64,000 nt of DNA from Actinobacillus delphinicola (GCF_900638385.1 NZ_LR134510.1:1364001-1428000), one strand, 5' to 3'. Positions 37,603-48,982 are shown, numbered from the stretch's first letter. Notes: generated by a model from the sequence alone, not told the origin. Numbers and translations: made by a program.

Positions 37603-38427
37603 ATGTCTGATAAAACAAAGCAAAAGCCTTTAGTTGAGCTAAAGAATGTGAATGTTACTTTTGCTCATAAGAAGGCGTTACAAAATATCAATTTTTGCCT
37701 TTATCCGCAATCAATTATTACGATCGTCGGTCCGAATGGTGGCGGTAAATCAACTTTGCTTAAAGTTTTACTTAAATTGCTTCCGCCAACATCGGGAGAA
37801 GTTATTTACAGTAAAGATCTTCGTATTGGATATGTGCCTCAAAAAATCTATCTTGATCACACCCTACCTTTAACCGTTGCAAGATTTTTAGCGTTAAGTC
37901 GCCAAGCAACTAAAAAAGATATTTGCGAAGTTGTAGAGTTGCTTTCCATCTCTCACCTTAAACACAACAGCTTACAGAAACTTTCTGGCGGAGAAATGCA
38001 ACGTGTTTTAATCGCACGTGCCATTCTAAACAAGCCTAATTTGCTTGTATTAGATGAACCAACGCAAGGCGTGGATATTAGCGGACAAGTGGAACTTTAT
38101 CAACTAATAAATACAATGCAACGTAAATTAAATTGTGCAGTATTAATGGTTTCTCACGATTTACATATCGTTATGGCTGACACAAACGAAGTATTATGTG
38201 TCAACCAACACATATGCTGTCAAGGTACACCTGAAGCCGTATCAAGCGATCCTAAATTCAAACACTTCTTTGGTGATTCATTTGCACGTAATGTTGCACT
38301 CTATACGCACCATCATAATCATCATCATAATATGCATGGTGATATTTGTCGTGATGAAAAAGGAATGCCAAATCAAAAAGATACTTGTTGTAGCACTCAT
38401 CATGACCATACTGACCATGATAAGTAG
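37603..38427 (+). CDS. znuC: Zinc ABC transporter ATP-binding protein ZnuC
   Basis: A 274-residue ABC ATPase with Walker [10 protein letters not shown] near 44, signature LSGGEMQR near 127 and Walker [11 protein letters not shown]. It powers zinc import with ZnuB and a periplasmic ZnuA encoded elsewhere. The C-terminal 40 residues are His- and Cys-rich ([23 protein letters not shown]), a likely metal-sensing or storage tail. No obvious Zur operator can be read in the divergent region. It is followed 22 bp later by znuB. Confidence 0.93.
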   Translation: MSDKTKQKPLVELKNVNVTFAHKKALQNINFCLYPQSIITIVGPNGGGKSTLLKVLLKLLPPTSGEVIYSKDLRIGYVPQKIYLDHTLPLTVARFLALSRQATKKDICEVVELLSISHLKHNSLQKLSGGEMQRVLIARAILNKPNLLVLDEPTQGVDISGQVELYQLINTMQRKLNCAVLMVSHDLHIVMADTNEVLCVNQHICCQGTPEAVSSDPKFKHFFGDSFARNVALYTHHHNHHHNMHGDICRDEKGMPNQKDTCCSTHHDHTDHDK

Positions 38428-38449
38428 ATGTACAAGAATAGGATAAAAG

Positions 38450-39235
38450 ATGTTACAAATTCTATTACCCGCTCTGTTAACAGGGCTTTTATTATCACTT
38501 ATTACTGCCCCCTTAGGTGCCTTTGTGGTTTGGCGGAAAATGGCCTACTTTGGTGATACTTTATCCCATTCAGCAATTTTTGGCGTAGCATTGGGGATCT
38601 TTTTCAATGTTAATCCTTATCTCGCAATCTTAATTTTGACACTTGTCTTGGCGGTAGTTATGGTGTGGTTAGAACATAAAACCACTTTCTCCGTTGACAC
38701 GTTATTGGGGATTATTGCACATAGTTGTTTATCGCTCGGCGTGGTAACTGTTGCATTGTTGCATAATGTTCGAGTTGATTTGATGGCTTATCTCTTTGGT
38801 GATTTATTGGCAATGGATTACCAAGATGTTTACCTTGTTGGTGGTGGGGTAGCGATTGTTTTGGCAACCTTAATCTATTTTTGGAAACCGATGCTTTCTA
38901 TGACGGTTAGCCCAGAACTTGCACAAGTGGAAGGCGTAAAAGTCCAAAAAATGAAATTAATCTTAATGTTATTAACGGCATTCACGATTGCATTAAGTAT
39001 GAAATTTGTCGGTGCTTTGATCATTACATCATTATTGATCATCCCAGCTGCCTGCGCTCGCCGTTTTGCCCGTACTCCAGAACAAATGGTTTTTATCGGC
39101 GTGATTTTTAGCATGCTTGCCGTTTGTTTAGGTTTACTGCTTTCCGCTTTCTACGACACCCCAGCAGGTCCATCAGTCGTTATTGGCGCGGCTGTGTTAT
39201 TTATCTTAAGTCTTTTTAAAAAAGAACCCAATTAA
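38450..39235 (+). CDS. znuB: Zinc ABC transporter permease ZnuB
   Basis: A 261-residue integral membrane protein of the ABC-3 metal permease family with seven to eight helices. Family marks include WRKMAYFGDTLSHSAIFGVA near the N-terminus and KFVGALIITSLLIIPAA toward the C-terminus. AGGATAAAAG gives the ribosome-binding site. It is the membrane partner of ZnuC in one operon. Its transcript converges on gnd, with a bidirectional terminator-like palindrome between them. Confidence 0.93.
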   Translation: MLQILLPALLTGLLLSLITAPLGAFVVWRKMAYFGDTLSHSAIFGVALGIFFNVNPYLAILILTLVLAVVMVWLEHKTTFSVDTLLGIIAHSCLSLGVVTVALLHNVRVDLMAYLFGDLLAMDYQDVYLVGGGVAIVLATLIYFWKPMLSMTVSPELAQVEGVKVQKMKLILMLLTAFTIALSMKFVGALIITSLLIIPAACARRFARTPEQMVFIGVIFSMLAVCLGLLLSAFYDTPAGPSVVIGAAVLFILSLFKKEPN

Positions 39236-39284
39236 ACCCTTTCTTTTCTTTGTTTCTTAGCAAAGGAAATCCCAAAAATAAAAA

Positions 39285-39328
39285 TCACGCCTCAAAAATC
39301 ATAAAATTTTATGAAAATTAAGGCGTGA
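39285..39328. repeat. Dispersed palindrome, copy 4, between convergent znuB and gnd
   Basis: TCACGCCTCAAAAATCATAA and its complement-like right arm TTATGAAAATTAAGGCGTGA form a nearly perfect 44-bp palindrome. It is preceded by AAAA and followed by TTTTAGTTTTTT, so it can terminate both converging transcripts. Best-preserved palindrome of the family in this window. Confidence 0.9.
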
Positions 39329-39450
39329 TTTTAGTTTTTTATCCCAAAGTTAAAATAACTACCTTTGGTCCTCTGAGCAATCGAAGGTTAATGATTGCTC
39401 AGAGTGCATTTTTGGGGACTTTATTTGCTCAAGCAAGAAAAGTGATATCC

Positions 39451-40911
39451 CTATACATCATACTTCGTAGATGCGGTATTGCCACCACGACCAGTCCAGT
39501 TAGTGTGGAAAAATTCGCCACGTGCTTTATCAGTACGTTCATAAGTATGCGCACCAAAGTAGTCACGTTGTGCTTGAAGTAGATTTGCAGGAAGTTGTGC
39601 GCTGGTGTAGCCATCTAAGAAAGTAAGCGCAGATGCCATGCAAGGCATCGGTAAACCAGTTTCAATAGATTTTGCGACCACTTTACGCCAATCTTTCATG
39701 GCATTTTCTAAAATAGCACGGAAATATGGATCAGCACCTAAGAAAATCAATTCGGGATCAAGGGCATACGCATCACGGATATTACCTAAGAATGCAGAAC
39801 GGATGATACAACCTTCGCGCCATAATAGGGCAGTTGCACCATAGTTGATGTTCCAACCGAATGTTTCAGACGCTTCACGGATAAGCATAAAACCTTGAGC
39901 ATAAGAGATAATTTTTGAAGCAAGTAATGCTTTACGTAATGCTTCAATCCATTGTGCTTTATCGCCTTCAACTGGGGTAATTTGTTTATCAAAGAGTTTT
40001 GACATTGCTACACGTTGATCTTTTAACGCAGATACGCAACGAGCAAATACTGCTTCAGTGATAAGAGTAAGTGGAACACCGAAGTCTAATGCATTGATAC
40101 CTGTCCATTTACCAGTCCCTTTTTGACCTGCAGTATCAAGAATTTTTTCTACAAGTGGCGCACCATCTTCATCTTTATGACCGAGAATATCAGCAGTAAT
40201 ATCAATGAGATAACTGTCTAATTCAGTTTTTTTCCAATCTTGGAAAATGGCTTGCATTTCTTCGTGGCTTAAACCAAGACCTTCTTTCATGAATTGGTAA
40301 GCTTCACAGATAAGTTGCATATCGCCGTATTCGATACCATTGTGTACCATTTTAACGAAATGACCAGCACCTTCGTTACCCACCCAATCACAGCAAGGTT
40401 CACCAGCTTCAGTTTTTGCAGAAATGCCTTGAAGAATAGGTTTTACATATTGCCATGCTTCAGGGTTACCACCAGGCATAATTGATGGACCACGGCGTGC
40501 ACCTTCTTCACCGCCAGAAACACCTGCACCCACAAAACGGATACCTTTTTCAGCTAATTCTTTTACACGACGGTTTGTGTCAGGATAGTTTGAGTTACCA
40601 CCATCAATGATAATGTCACCTTTATCTAAAAGTGGAACAAGGGCATCGATAAATTTATCAACGACTTCACCTGCACGCACCATTAACATAATTTTACGTG
40701 GCGCACTAAGTTTATTTACAAGGTCTTCTAAAGAGTAGGCACCGATGATGTGATCATTGCCTTTTGCTGGACCTTCTAAAAATTCGTCCACTTTACTGGT
40801 GGTACGGTTATAAGCAACGACGGTAAAACCGTGATCTGCCATATTTAAAATAAGGTTTTGACCCATTACCGCAAGACCGATAACGCCGATATCACCTTTT
40901 TTTGTGTTCAT
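39451..40911 (-). CDS. gnd: 6-phosphogluconate dehydrogenase, decarboxylating
   Basis: A 486-residue enzyme of the oxidative pentose phosphate pathway that makes ribulose-5-phosphate, NADPH and CO2. It has GVIGLAVMGQNLILNMADHG for NADP binding, the catalytic signature GGNSNYPDTNRR, VKMVHNGIEYGDMQ and KGTGKWTG. The protein ends NTASTKYDV. It is downstream of pgl and zwf on the same strand, so all three oxidative-branch enzymes lie together. Confidence 0.97.
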   Translation of the reverse strand: MNTKKGDIGVIGLAVMGQNLILNMADHGFTVVAYNRTTSKVDEFLEGPAKGNDHIIGAYSLEDLVNKLSAPRKIMLMVRAGEVVDKFIDALVPLLDKGDIIIDGGNSNYPDTNRRVKELAEKGIRFVGAGVSGGEEGARRGPSIMPGGNPEAWQYVKPILQGISAKTEAGEPCCDWVGNEGAGHFVKMVHNGIEYGDMQLICEAYQFMKEGLGLSHEEMQAIFQDWKKTELDSYLIDITADILGHKDEDGAPLVEKILDTAGQKGTGKWTGINALDFGVPLTLITEAVFARCVSALKDQRVAMSKLFDKQITPVEGDKAQWIEALRKALLASKIISYAQGFMLIREASETFGWNINYGATALLWREGCIIRSAFLGNIRDAYALDPELIFLGADPYFRAILENAMKDWRKVVAKSIETGLPMPCMASALTFLDGYTSAQLPANLLQAQRDYFGAHTYERTDKARGEFFHTNWTGRGGNTASTKYDV

Positions 40912-41005
40912 GATGTTCTCCTAGATTGATGACTAAATTTTCTTTAGTATGTCCTTTTATCTCGTTAAGTGTGACAAGATAATTGATTAATAATGCGTAT
41001 AATAT

Positions 41006-41734
41006 TTATTCGTCTTGAGCTAGATAACTTTCTAATCCCATAGCAGCGGATTTATCCAGATACCATTCTGTTTTACCTTCAATACTACGAATTTGGGCAG
41101 CTGGATAGTCGTTGGCATGAGGATTATTTGCCGCAATTTCTGTTAGAATTTTGCTTTTCTTCTCGCCCGTGACTAAGAACGTAATTCGTTTTGCTAATGC
41201 CAATAATTTTGCTGTTTTAGAAATACGCCATTGTCCTGTTTGAGGATGTTGTGCGAGGCAAGCAAGGGCATTATCTTCAAAATTCGTTTGATGAGGGAAA
41301 AGAGAAGCAGTATGTCCATCATCGCCCATGCCTAAAATAATCCAATCAAAGCGACAATTCGGCACTGTATCATGGATTTCTTTTTCAAAACGATCACGTT
41401 CTTGATGAAGATCAGCCTCACCTCGGATACGGTGAATATTTTGTGCAGGGATCTCAATATGATCAAAAAGTAAATGTTGAACTTCGCCATAGTTACTTTC
41501 AGGATCATTCGGATTGACCATTCGTTCATCGCCCCACCAAAAATGTAAATTTTTCCAATTAATGGTTGTATTAAACGGCGCTGCGGCTAACGTTTTAAAT
41601 AGCAATTTTGGTGTGCTACCGCCCGATAGCGAAATATGGATCGGGCGATTTTGTAAACTATAAGTCAAGAGATCGTTCGCAATTGTTTCTACTGCATCTT
41701 GTGCGGTAGGAAAAATAACGACATTTTCGAGCAT
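41006..41734 (-). CDS. pgl: 6-phosphogluconolactonase
   Basis: A 242-residue member of the glucosamine-6-phosphate isomerase/6-phosphogluconolactonase family (DevB type). It shows LSGGSTPKLLF, FWWGDERMVNPNDPESNYG and LGMGDDGHTASLFPH. It hydrolyses 6-phosphogluconolactone between Zwf and Gnd. It begins 10 bp after zwf, in the same operon, with 94 bp to gnd. Confidence 0.95.
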   Translation of the reverse strand: MLENVVIFPTAQDAVETIANDLLTYSLQNRPIHISLSGGSTPKLLFKTLAAAPFNTTINWKNLHFWWGDERMVNPNDPESNYGEVQHLLFDHIEIPAQNIHRIRGEADLHQERDRFEKEIHDTVPNCRFDWIILGMGDDGHTASLFPHQTNFEDNALACLAQHPQTGQWRISKTAKLLALAKRITFLVTGEKKSKILTEIAANNPHANDYPAAQIRSIEGKTEWYLDKSAAMGLESYLAQDE

Positions 41735-41744
41735 AGTTTATTCC

Positions 41745-43229
41745 TTAGTATTTTTTAAGCATTCTGCCACTTGGGCGTCCCCAAACTCGACCAGAACGAG
41801 CCATAAGTTTATCTGCTGCTTCTGGACCCCATGTGCCTGCTTCGTAGTCATAAATACGACCACCTTTAGCTTTATAATTTAAAATAGGTTGAACGTATTT
41901 CCAACAAGCATGTACAGCATCAGTACGTGCAAAGAGGGTTGCATCACCACGAATTGCATCAAGCAATAAACGATCGTAAGAGGTTAATAAGCTTGGTTGG
42001 GCTAAATCCGCATAACGGAAATCCATAGAAACCTCTTTGGCATCAAAGCCAGCACCAGGTTTTTTCAAACCGAAATGCATAGAAATGCCTTCATCTGGTT
42101 GGATGCGAATGATGAGTTTATTTTCAGGTGCATTTTGGCTAAAGACAGGGTGAGGAGTTTTCTTAAAGTGAATAACCACTTCTGTAACACGGGCAGGAAG
42201 ACGTTTACCTGTGCGCACATAGAAAGGCACACCAGACCAACGCCAGTTATCGATTTGGACTTGTAGCGCCATGTAGGTTTCTGTGGTTGAATCAGCTGGT
42301 ACGCCTTTTTCTTGTAAGTAACCTTTGACTTCATGTCCATCAATTTTGCCTTCAGTATATTGACCTAGCGCCATGTTATCTTGTAAATCGTCTTCATTAA
42401 GCGGGTGGAGGCAGTGTAAAACTTTTGCGACTTCATCACGCATTGAATCGGCATTAATGATTGCAGGCGGTTCCATCGCCACTAAAGCGAGTACTTGGAG
42501 TAAATGGTTTTGGAACATATCACGCACAGCACCTGAACCGTCATAATATCCGCCACGTTCTTCCACACCGAGAGTTTCAGCACCAGTAATTTCTACATAG
42601 TCAATAAAGTTACGGTTCCAAAGTGGTTCAAATAATCCATTTGAGAAACGTAAAACTAAAAGGTTTTGCACTGTTTCTTTACCGAGATAATGATCGATAC
42701 GGTAGATTTGATGTTCTTCAAAGAAACGGTGGATTTGGATATCCAGTGCTTTAGCACTTTCCATATCGTAGCCGAAAGGTTTTTCTACGATGATGCGTTT
42801 CCAGCCATGAGCTTCAGAATTTAGATTATGAGCAGCCAGACATTCTGGAATAATGCCGTATAGACTTGGTGGTGTAGAGAGGTAATAAAGGGTATTTCCT
42901 TTAGTTTCATATTTTTTATGGAGTTCGTCTAATACGGGAACTAATTTTGCATAATCCTGACTGTCAGCAGTGTCGATGGCCTGATAGTAAAGATGTTGAC
43001 AGAAATTCTCTAAAATTGCCCCATCTGCTTGTTCTGTGGTGATTAGCACATCACGCATTTTAGCTCGAAAACTTTCGTGTTCTAATTTGGTTCTAGCGAC
43101 ACCAAGTACCGAAAAGTGTTCGTCTAAACGTCCTAGACGATAAAGGTTAAAAAGTGCTGGAATTAATTTGCGATGCGTTAAATCTCCAGAAGCACCGAAG
43201 ATAACGATACAAGTAGGTTCTGTTTTCAT
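41745..43229 (-). CDS. zwf: Glucose-6-phosphate 1-dehydrogenase
   Basis: A 494-residue NADP-dependent enzyme that starts the oxidative pentose phosphate pathway. It has [19 protein letters not shown] for coenzyme binding, VEKPFGYD, the active-site [19 protein letters not shown] and a YVRTGKRLP substrate segment. GAAAGGAATA precedes the start codon. It is the first gene of zwf-pgl-gnd. Confidence 0.97.
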   Translation of the reverse strand: MKTEPTCIVIFGASGDLTHRKLIPALFNLYRLGRLDEHFSVLGVARTKLEHESFRAKMRDVLITTEQADGAILENFCQHLYYQAIDTADSQDYAKLVPVLDELHKKYETKGNTLYYLSTPPSLYGIIPECLAAHNLNSEAHGWKRIIVEKPFGYDMESAKALDIQIHRFFEEHQIYRIDHYLGKETVQNLLVLRFSNGLFEPLWNRNFIDYVEITGAETLGVEERGGYYDGSGAVRDMFQNHLLQVLALVAMEPPAIINADSMRDEVAKVLHCLHPLNEDDLQDNMALGQYTEGKIDGHEVKGYLQEKGVPADSTTETYMALQVQIDNWRWSGVPFYVRTGKRLPARVTEVVIHFKKTPHPVFSQNAPENKLIIRIQPDEGISMHFGLKKPGAGFDAKEVSMDFRYADLAQPSLLTSYDRLLLDAIRGDATLFARTDAVHACWKYVQPILNYKAKGGRIYDYEAGTWGPEAADKLMARSGRVWGRPSGRMLKKY

Positions 43230-43311
43230 CCTGTTTATTCCTTTCTTAGGTATTAGTCCCTGTATAATATGTTGGTTTGCAAAAAAATGATAATAGTTAA
43301 TATATATTGAT

Positions 43312-44145
43312 TTAAGAGTCTTTTATAGAAATGTTAAATATTTGTTTCCATACTTCATCTTGACTGTTTAACATGATGAAATCAGGATTAATCAAGCTAT
43401 TACGTTGATTGTAGGTAAGGGGCGTATTTTTATGAAAATCTAATATCACGCCCCCTTTTTCTTGGAGAATAATATCGGCAGCAGCAGTATCCCATTCGCC
43501 CGTTTGTCCAATTCTTACATAACAATCGGCGACATTGTCTGCCACCAAAGTTGCTTTTAAGCCACTTGATCCGTATGGAATAAATTCATAACGAAAATCT
43601 GGGCTAAGATGAGGGAGGAGTTTTTTCCAGGTCGAAATTGAGCCAGCTGTAATTTTTATGACAGCATTGGGATTTAGTGTTTTAGGTTTAAGTCGTTCAA
43701 TACCTTGGGCAGTTTTCTTAAAAGCACCTTGCCCTTTCATTGCATAATAAAATTTGCCGAAAAGTGGGGCGTGAATTACGCCTAAAATTGGACGAAATCC
43801 TTGTTCTGTTTTTTCTAGCAATGCAATCAAAATACCAAAATGCCCTGTGTGATCGATAAATTGTTGGGTACCATCAAGGGGATCGATAAGCCAATAATGT
43901 GACCAATGTTGGCGTACATTGAGGGGAATATCACAAGATTCTTCAGAAAGAATGGGAATATTAGGTGTTAATGCTGCAATTTGAGCAGTTAAAAATTGAT
44001 TCACACAAAGATCGGCATCCGTAACAGGAGTATGATCTTGCTTTTTTTGAATATGTAACGATTTAGAATAAAACGTTAAAAGTAACTGACCGGCTTTTTC
44101 TGTGATATCAATAATGTCTGATATTAAATTTTGTGTAAGCTGCAC
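43312..44145 (-). CDS. cysQ: 3'(2'),5'-bisphosphate nucleotidase CysQ
   Basis: A 277-residue inositol-monophosphatase-fold phosphatase. Metal-binding motifs are [22 protein letters not shown] and [10 protein letters not shown]. CysQ removes the 3'-phosphate of PAP to give AMP, which protects sulfate assimilation and RNA turnover enzymes from inhibition. It sits upstream of zwf on the same strand with an 82-bp gap and is separated from the OPT transporter by a terminator. Confidence 0.92.
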   Translation of the reverse strand: MQLTQNLISDIIDITEKAGQLLLTFYSKSLHIQKKQDHTPVTDADLCVNQFLTAQIAALTPNIPILSEESCDIPLNVRQHWSHYWLIDPLDGTQQFIDHTGHFGILIALLEKTEQGFRPILGVIHAPLFGKFYYAMKGQGAFKKTAQGIERLKPKTLNPNAVIKITAGSISTWKKLLPHLSPDFRYEFIPYGSSGLKATLVADNVADCYVRIGQTGEWDTAAADIILQEKGGVILDFHKNTPLTYNQRNSLINPDFIMLNSQDEVWKQIFNISIKDS

Positions 44146-44227
44146 AAATTACTCCCTGACTTGTGATCATGATTAATTAATCTGGCGTAGATTATACCAT
44201 ATTCCTAATTTTTCATAAAAGTTATAA

Positions 44228-44259
44228 AAAAACACCGCACTTAATAAATGCGGTGTTTT
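44228..44259 (-). terminator. Intrinsic terminator after the OPT transporter, containing an uptake signal
   Basis: AAAAACACCGCA and TGCGGTGTTTT arms with a CTTAATAAA loop. The left arm and loop contain ACCGCACTT (44234-44242), the reverse complement of the AAGTGCGGT uptake word. Uptake signals serving as terminator stems are common in Haemophilus. A-runs at 44226-44232 give the T-run in the minus-strand transcript. Confidence 0.9.
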
Positions 44260-44275
44260 ACTTGATATTATTGAT

Positions 44276-46315
44276 TTAGCGAATCATTTTTTTCGCACGT
44301 AAGATGCGTTGTGCAAAGATGAGTACGCCAATAATAAAGACGCCTAATCCGAGTAATTCACCTGTTGTTTGCCAGTCGGAAAGCTCAAGCGCTAATGGTG
44401 ATTCAGAGCCACCTGCACTTACAGAAGCGGCGATGACAAATGCCATCAATACTCCTACTAAGCTTTCGCCAACGATAAGACCTGCTGCAAAGAGGGTACC
44501 TAAACGTTCTGCTTTTGAGTGTAATTTTCCTGCATCAATTTGTTTACGTTTCGCATGAGCCGTTAAGTGGCGATTGATAAACCATGCAAGAATTGCCCCA
44601 ATAACGATTGGCATGTTTACATCTGGAGAAAGGTAAATACCCATACCTACCGCCAATGCAGGTAATGCAAAGCGGTTTTTAGAGACACGTTTCATTAATG
44701 AATCAACAATAATGAGAATGACACCTAAACCAATACCAAGATAGATATAAGTCCATTCAAGATTACTTGAGAAAATCCCTTTAGCAATAATGGTCATTAA
44801 GGTTGCTTGCGGTGCAGAAAGCGCTTCCGCTGGATCCATGTCAATACGTGGTAACGCACCTGTAAAACCATAAGCATGGTAGAGGATACTCAATACGGGA
44901 GCGATAACTAAAGCCCCAACGATACAACCAATGATTAGCGCAACTTGTTGTTTCCACGGTGTTGCTTTAACGAGTAAACCTGTTTTTAAATCTTGAAGGT
45001 TATCGTTAGAAATTGCCGCCGTACTTACGACTACTGAGCCTGTAAAAATAGTTAATGCGGTGAGGAATTTTTCCCCTGCAGGATTTCCCATTAAACCAGT
45101 AAATTCACCAATAAGCATTAAGGTTAATGCGATGATAACAACCGAGATAATCCCAATCCCTGAAATTGGAGAAGAAGATGAACCTACAAGACCTGCCATG
45201 TAACCACATGCAGCGGCAACGAAGAACCCGATCAATACAGCAAGTGCAGTACATGCAACGATGAGGATAATGGATTCTTCAACTGGAATTGGTGCTTGGC
45301 GAATGAAATCGAATAGCGCTAAAACAATCAGTACAATGGCAGCTAAAATAATGCCAACCATTGATTTAGGTGATAAATCTTTTTCTGTTTCATCTGTTGA
45401 TTTTACATCGCTATGTTTTAATGCACGGAAAGATTGAATCATACCTTGAATCATTGGTTTCATAAGAACAAGCAATGTCCAAATTGCTGCGATACCAATG
45501 GTCCCTACACCAATAAAGCGAACTTTGTTTTTCCACAAATCATGTGCAAAATCAATATAGCTTAATCCTTCAGGAATACCATGTAGAGAAGTAAAATAAG
45601 GAACTGCAACTCCCCAAGTTAGAAAGATACCGAATAAAATCGCTAAACCGCCGACAATACCCACGAGATAGCCTGCCCCTAATAAGGCAAGAGAGAATCC
45701 CATTGGAACTTGGAATACGGCATTTCCGCTTTTAAACCAGTAGCCCGCACTGTCAGAAATAAGGCGTAAGCCATTTGTACAAAAGCTAACTATCGCCGCT
45801 AATAAACCACCCGCAACAATTTCTTTAATACCACTGTCACCTTCACCTTCTTTTGGATTACCTGCACGTAAAATTTCAGCTGCAGCTACACCTTCAGGAT
45901 AAGGTAAGTCTGATTTAACCACCATAACATGTCGTAATGGAACAGTAAAAATTACCCCTAAAATCCCGCCAGCGGTACAAATTAGTAAGGTTTGTAAGAA
46001 TGGAAAACCTTGCCAATATCCCATCATAAGTAAACCAGGTAGCACGAAAATAACGGAAGAAAGGGTACCAGCTGATGAGGCCTGAGTTTGTACCATATTA
46101 TTTTCTAAGATACTGGAATCATTAAACATTTTTAATACTGCCATAGAAATTACAGCAGCAGGGATTGAAGATGCAAAAGTTAACCCCACTTTTAGTCCAA
46201 GGTAAACATTCGAAGCGGTAAAAATTACCGTAATCAGTGCCCCAAGAATGATACCACGCAGGGTCAGTTCCCTGGTACTGGGGGCTTGTAGTGTTGCTTG
46301 TGTTGCGGTTTGCAC
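44276..46315 (-). CDS. OPT-family oligopeptide transporter
   Basis: A 679-residue polytopic protein with about 15 membrane helices. Family features are ELTLRGIILGALITVIF and SNVYLGLKVGLTFASSIPAA near the N-terminus, PYPEGVAAAEILRAG, and VGSSSSPISGIGIISVV in the middle. OPT transporters move oligopeptides or metal chelates with protons; the substrate here is not known. It has its own upstream promoter candidate and its own terminator, so it is probably monocistronic. It is divergent from hslR. Confidence 0.88.
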   Translation of the reverse strand: MQTATQATLQAPSTRELTLRGIILGALITVIFTASNVYLGLKVGLTFASSIPAAVISMAVLKMFNDSSILENNMVQTQASSAGTLSSVIFVLPGLLMMGYWQGFPFLQTLLICTAGGILGVIFTVPLRHVMVVKSDLPYPEGVAAAEILRAGNPKEGEGDSGIKEIVAGGLLAAIVSFCTNGLRLISDSAGYWFKSGNAVFQVPMGFSLALLGAGYLVGIVGGLAILFGIFLTWGVAVPYFTSLHGIPEGLSYIDFAHDLWKNKVRFIGVGTIGIAAIWTLLVLMKPMIQGMIQSFRALKHSDVKSTDETEKDLSPKSMVGIILAAIVLIVLALFDFIRQAPIPVEESIILIVACTALAVLIGFFVAAACGYMAGLVGSSSSPISGIGIISVVIIALTLMLIGEFTGLMGNPAGEKFLTALTIFTGSVVVSTAAISNDNLQDLKTGLLVKATPWKQQVALIIGCIVGALVIAPVLSILYHAYGFTGALPRIDMDPAEALSAPQATLMTIIAKGIFSSNLEWTYIYLGIGLGVILIIVDSLMKRVSKNRFALPALAVGMGIYLSPDVNMPIVIGAILAWFINRHLTAHAKRKQIDAGKLHSKAERLGTLFAAGLIVGESLVGVLMAFVIAASVSAGGSESPLALELSDWQTTGELLGLGVFIIGVLIFAQRILRAKKMIR

Positions 46316-46354
46316 GGAAAACTCCTAAGTTTTATTTATCGCTATTAGGAAAGT

Positions 46355-46381
46355 ATTATAATGAAATTAAGATAATGTCAA
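46355..46381 (-). promoter_or_regulatory. Candidate promoter for the OPT transporter
   Basis: On the minus strand TTGACA (46381-46376) is followed by TATAAT (46360-46355). Both hexamers are perfect, but the spacer is only 15 bp, two short of ideal. It is 40 bp upstream of the start codon. Confidence 0.5.
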
Positions 46382-46492
46382 ATATATTGCCTATTTTTTT
46401 AAATTAAAATTAAAATAAATCTAAATTTAATAAAAAATTTGGAAATAAATTAGAAAAATTACGATTTAGTATAGTTTGGTGAATAAATTATT

Positions 46493-46921
46493 ATGGGAAA
46501 TATGCAGAAAAGTGAAAAAAAATTTGAAAATAACGGCGTGCAAGGATCAGTCCGTTTAGATAAATGGCTATGGGCTGTGCGTTTTTATAAAACACGTAGT
46601 ATTGCGAAGACAATGATAGATGGTGGGAAAGTCCATTATAATCAACAAAGGGTAAAACCGAATAAAGAGGTTAAAATTGGAGATTGTATTCGATTATCAC
46701 AAGGCAATATCCAAAAAGAGATCATTATACTGGGAATAACTGAAAAACGAGGACCTGCACCCGAGGCACAAAAGTTATATCAGGAAACAGAAACCAGTAT
46801 TGCCAAACGAGAACAAATTGCCGAGGCTCGGAAATATGGGGCATTGAGTATGCCTAATCCAGAGCGTCGCCCAACCAAAAAAGAAAGACGAGAACTTATT
46901 GAGTTTAAGTCTCATCAGTAA
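46493..46921 (+). CDS. hslR: Heat-shock protein 15 (HslR), S4-domain RNA-binding protein
   Basis: A 142-residue protein with an S4 domain (VRLDKWLWAVRFYKTRSIAK, then GGKVHYNQQRVKPNKEVKIG) and a basic C-terminal tail. Hsp15 binds stalled 50S subunits carrying nascent peptidyl-tRNA and helps recycle them. It is followed 28 bp later by hslO, as in many gammaproteobacteria, so the two heat-shock genes form an operon. The start could also be the ATG at 46502. Confidence 0.93.
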   Translation: MGNMQKSEKKFENNGVQGSVRLDKWLWAVRFYKTRSIAKTMIDGGKVHYNQQRVKPNKEVKIGDCIRLSQGNIQKEIIILGITEKRGPAPEAQKLYQETETSIAKREQIAEARKYGALSMPNPERRPTKKERRELIEFKSHQ

Positions 46922-46949
46922 CCTTTATTAGATGTGAGAGAAAATAATT

Positions 46950-47822
46950 ATGACAGATTATATGAAAGATAACGACAAATTATACCGTTACCTATTTAAA
47001 GACCGTGGCGTTCGTGGGGAATGGGTTCGCTTAAATAAAACATTTGATGAAACATTAAATACTCATCAATATCCACAACCTGTCCAAGATTTATTGGGTG
47101 AAATGATGGTTGCAACGGCTTTATTAACAGCAACTTTGAAATTTAAAGGAAATATCACTTTACAATTACAAGGTGATGGTCCATTAAGCCTAGCAGTAGT
47201 AAATGGTAATGACCAGCAACAACTGCGTGCGGTTGCTCGCTTACAAGGCGATATTAAAAATGATGTGTCTTTAGCTGAAATGATTGGCAAAGGTGTATTA
47301 GTTATTACTATCGCACCACAAGAAGGGGAGCGTTATCAAGGTATTGTTGAATTAAGTCGCCCAACGTTAACTGGATGTTTAGAAGAGTACTTTAAACGTT
47401 CTGAACAGCTGGAAACTCAGCTTGTGATTGTTACAGGTGAAGAAAATGGAAAACCGACTGCAGCAGGCTTATTGCTACAGGTGATGCCAGACGGTACGGG
47501 AACAGAAAATGATTTTGAACATTTAAGTACCCTTGCTGCTACGGCAACAAAAGAAGAATTCTTTACCCTAACGGCTGAAGAATTACTTTATCGATTGTTC
47601 CACGAAGAAACTGTAGAAATCTACCCAGCTGAAGAAGTGACTTTCTTCTGCGGTTGCTCGGAAGAACGTTCTGGCAATGCACTTCTTATGTTAGGTGATG
47701 ATGAAATTGATAAAATCTTAGCTGAACGTAATGGTGCAATCGATATGCAGTGTGAATGTTGTGGTAAACATTACACTTTTGATAAAGAAAAATTAACCAA
47801 AATGAAAGGCACCGTCCACTAA
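46950..47822 (+). CDS. hslO: Redox-regulated chaperonin Hsp33 (HslO)
   Basis: A 290-residue holdase chaperone activated by oxidation. The C-terminal zinc switch is complete: CGC near 231-233 (FFCGCSEE) and CECC near 266-269 (MQCECCGKHYTF), i.e. CxC followed by CxxC. The N-terminal domain has the family stretch ATALLTATLKFKGNITLQLQ. AGAGAAAATAATT precedes the ATG. It is transcribed with hslR. Confidence 0.95.
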   Translation: MTDYMKDNDKLYRYLFKDRGVRGEWVRLNKTFDETLNTHQYPQPVQDLLGEMMVATALLTATLKFKGNITLQLQGDGPLSLAVVNGNDQQQLRAVARLQGDIKNDVSLAEMIGKGVLVITIAPQEGERYQGIVELSRPTLTGCLEEYFKRSEQLETQLVIVTGEENGKPTAAGLLLQVMPDGTGTENDFEHLSTLAATATKEEFFTLTAEELLYRLFHEETVEIYPAEEVTFFCGCSEERSGNALLMLGDDEIDKILAERNGAIDMQCECCGKHYTFDKEKLTKMKGTVH

Positions 47823-47859
47823 TTTAGGGCTGTCTGGTCATAGAAATTTGGTATATTTC

Positions 47860-47888
47860 TTGACATTACAAAATGAGAATAATAGAAT
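47860..47888 (+). promoter_or_regulatory. Strong sigma-70 promoter of the str operon
   Basis: TTGACA at 47860-47865, a 17-bp spacer and TAGAAT at 47883-47888: a perfect -35 and 5 of 6 at -10. It lies 77 bp upstream of rpsL. A leader hairpin CTATCT-TTTTT-AGATAG follows at 47896-47912 without a clear T-run. Confidence 0.85.
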
Positions 47889-47943
47889 TCCCCGTCTATC
47901 TTTTTTAGATAGGCTTAATAAATATACATTCTTTTATGAATAA

Positions 47944-48339
<396 letters not shown>

Positions 48340-48387
48340 TGGTTCTCCGTTAAGTAAGGCCAAACGCTTATTAACTATATAAACCCT

Positions 48388-48930
<543 letters not shown>

Positions 48931-48951
48931 TCAGTTAGCGATTAAGCTTTT

Positions 48952-48982
48952 AGGCTTCATCTCAGCATCTGTGATGAAGCCT
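48952..48982 (+). other. Inverted repeat between rpsG and fusA
   Basis: Perfect 10-bp arms AGGCTTCATC (48952-48961) and GATGAAGCCT (48973-48982) with an 11-nt loop, 21 bp after the rpsG stop. No T-run follows, so it is more likely an RNA processing or stabilising hairpin than a terminator. Confidence 0.6.

Noticed and set aside
39325-39582. Small reading frame antisense to the end of gnd
   Set aside because: It overlaps the highly conserved C-terminus of gnd in the opposite strand and begins in the palindrome region without a ribosome-binding site.
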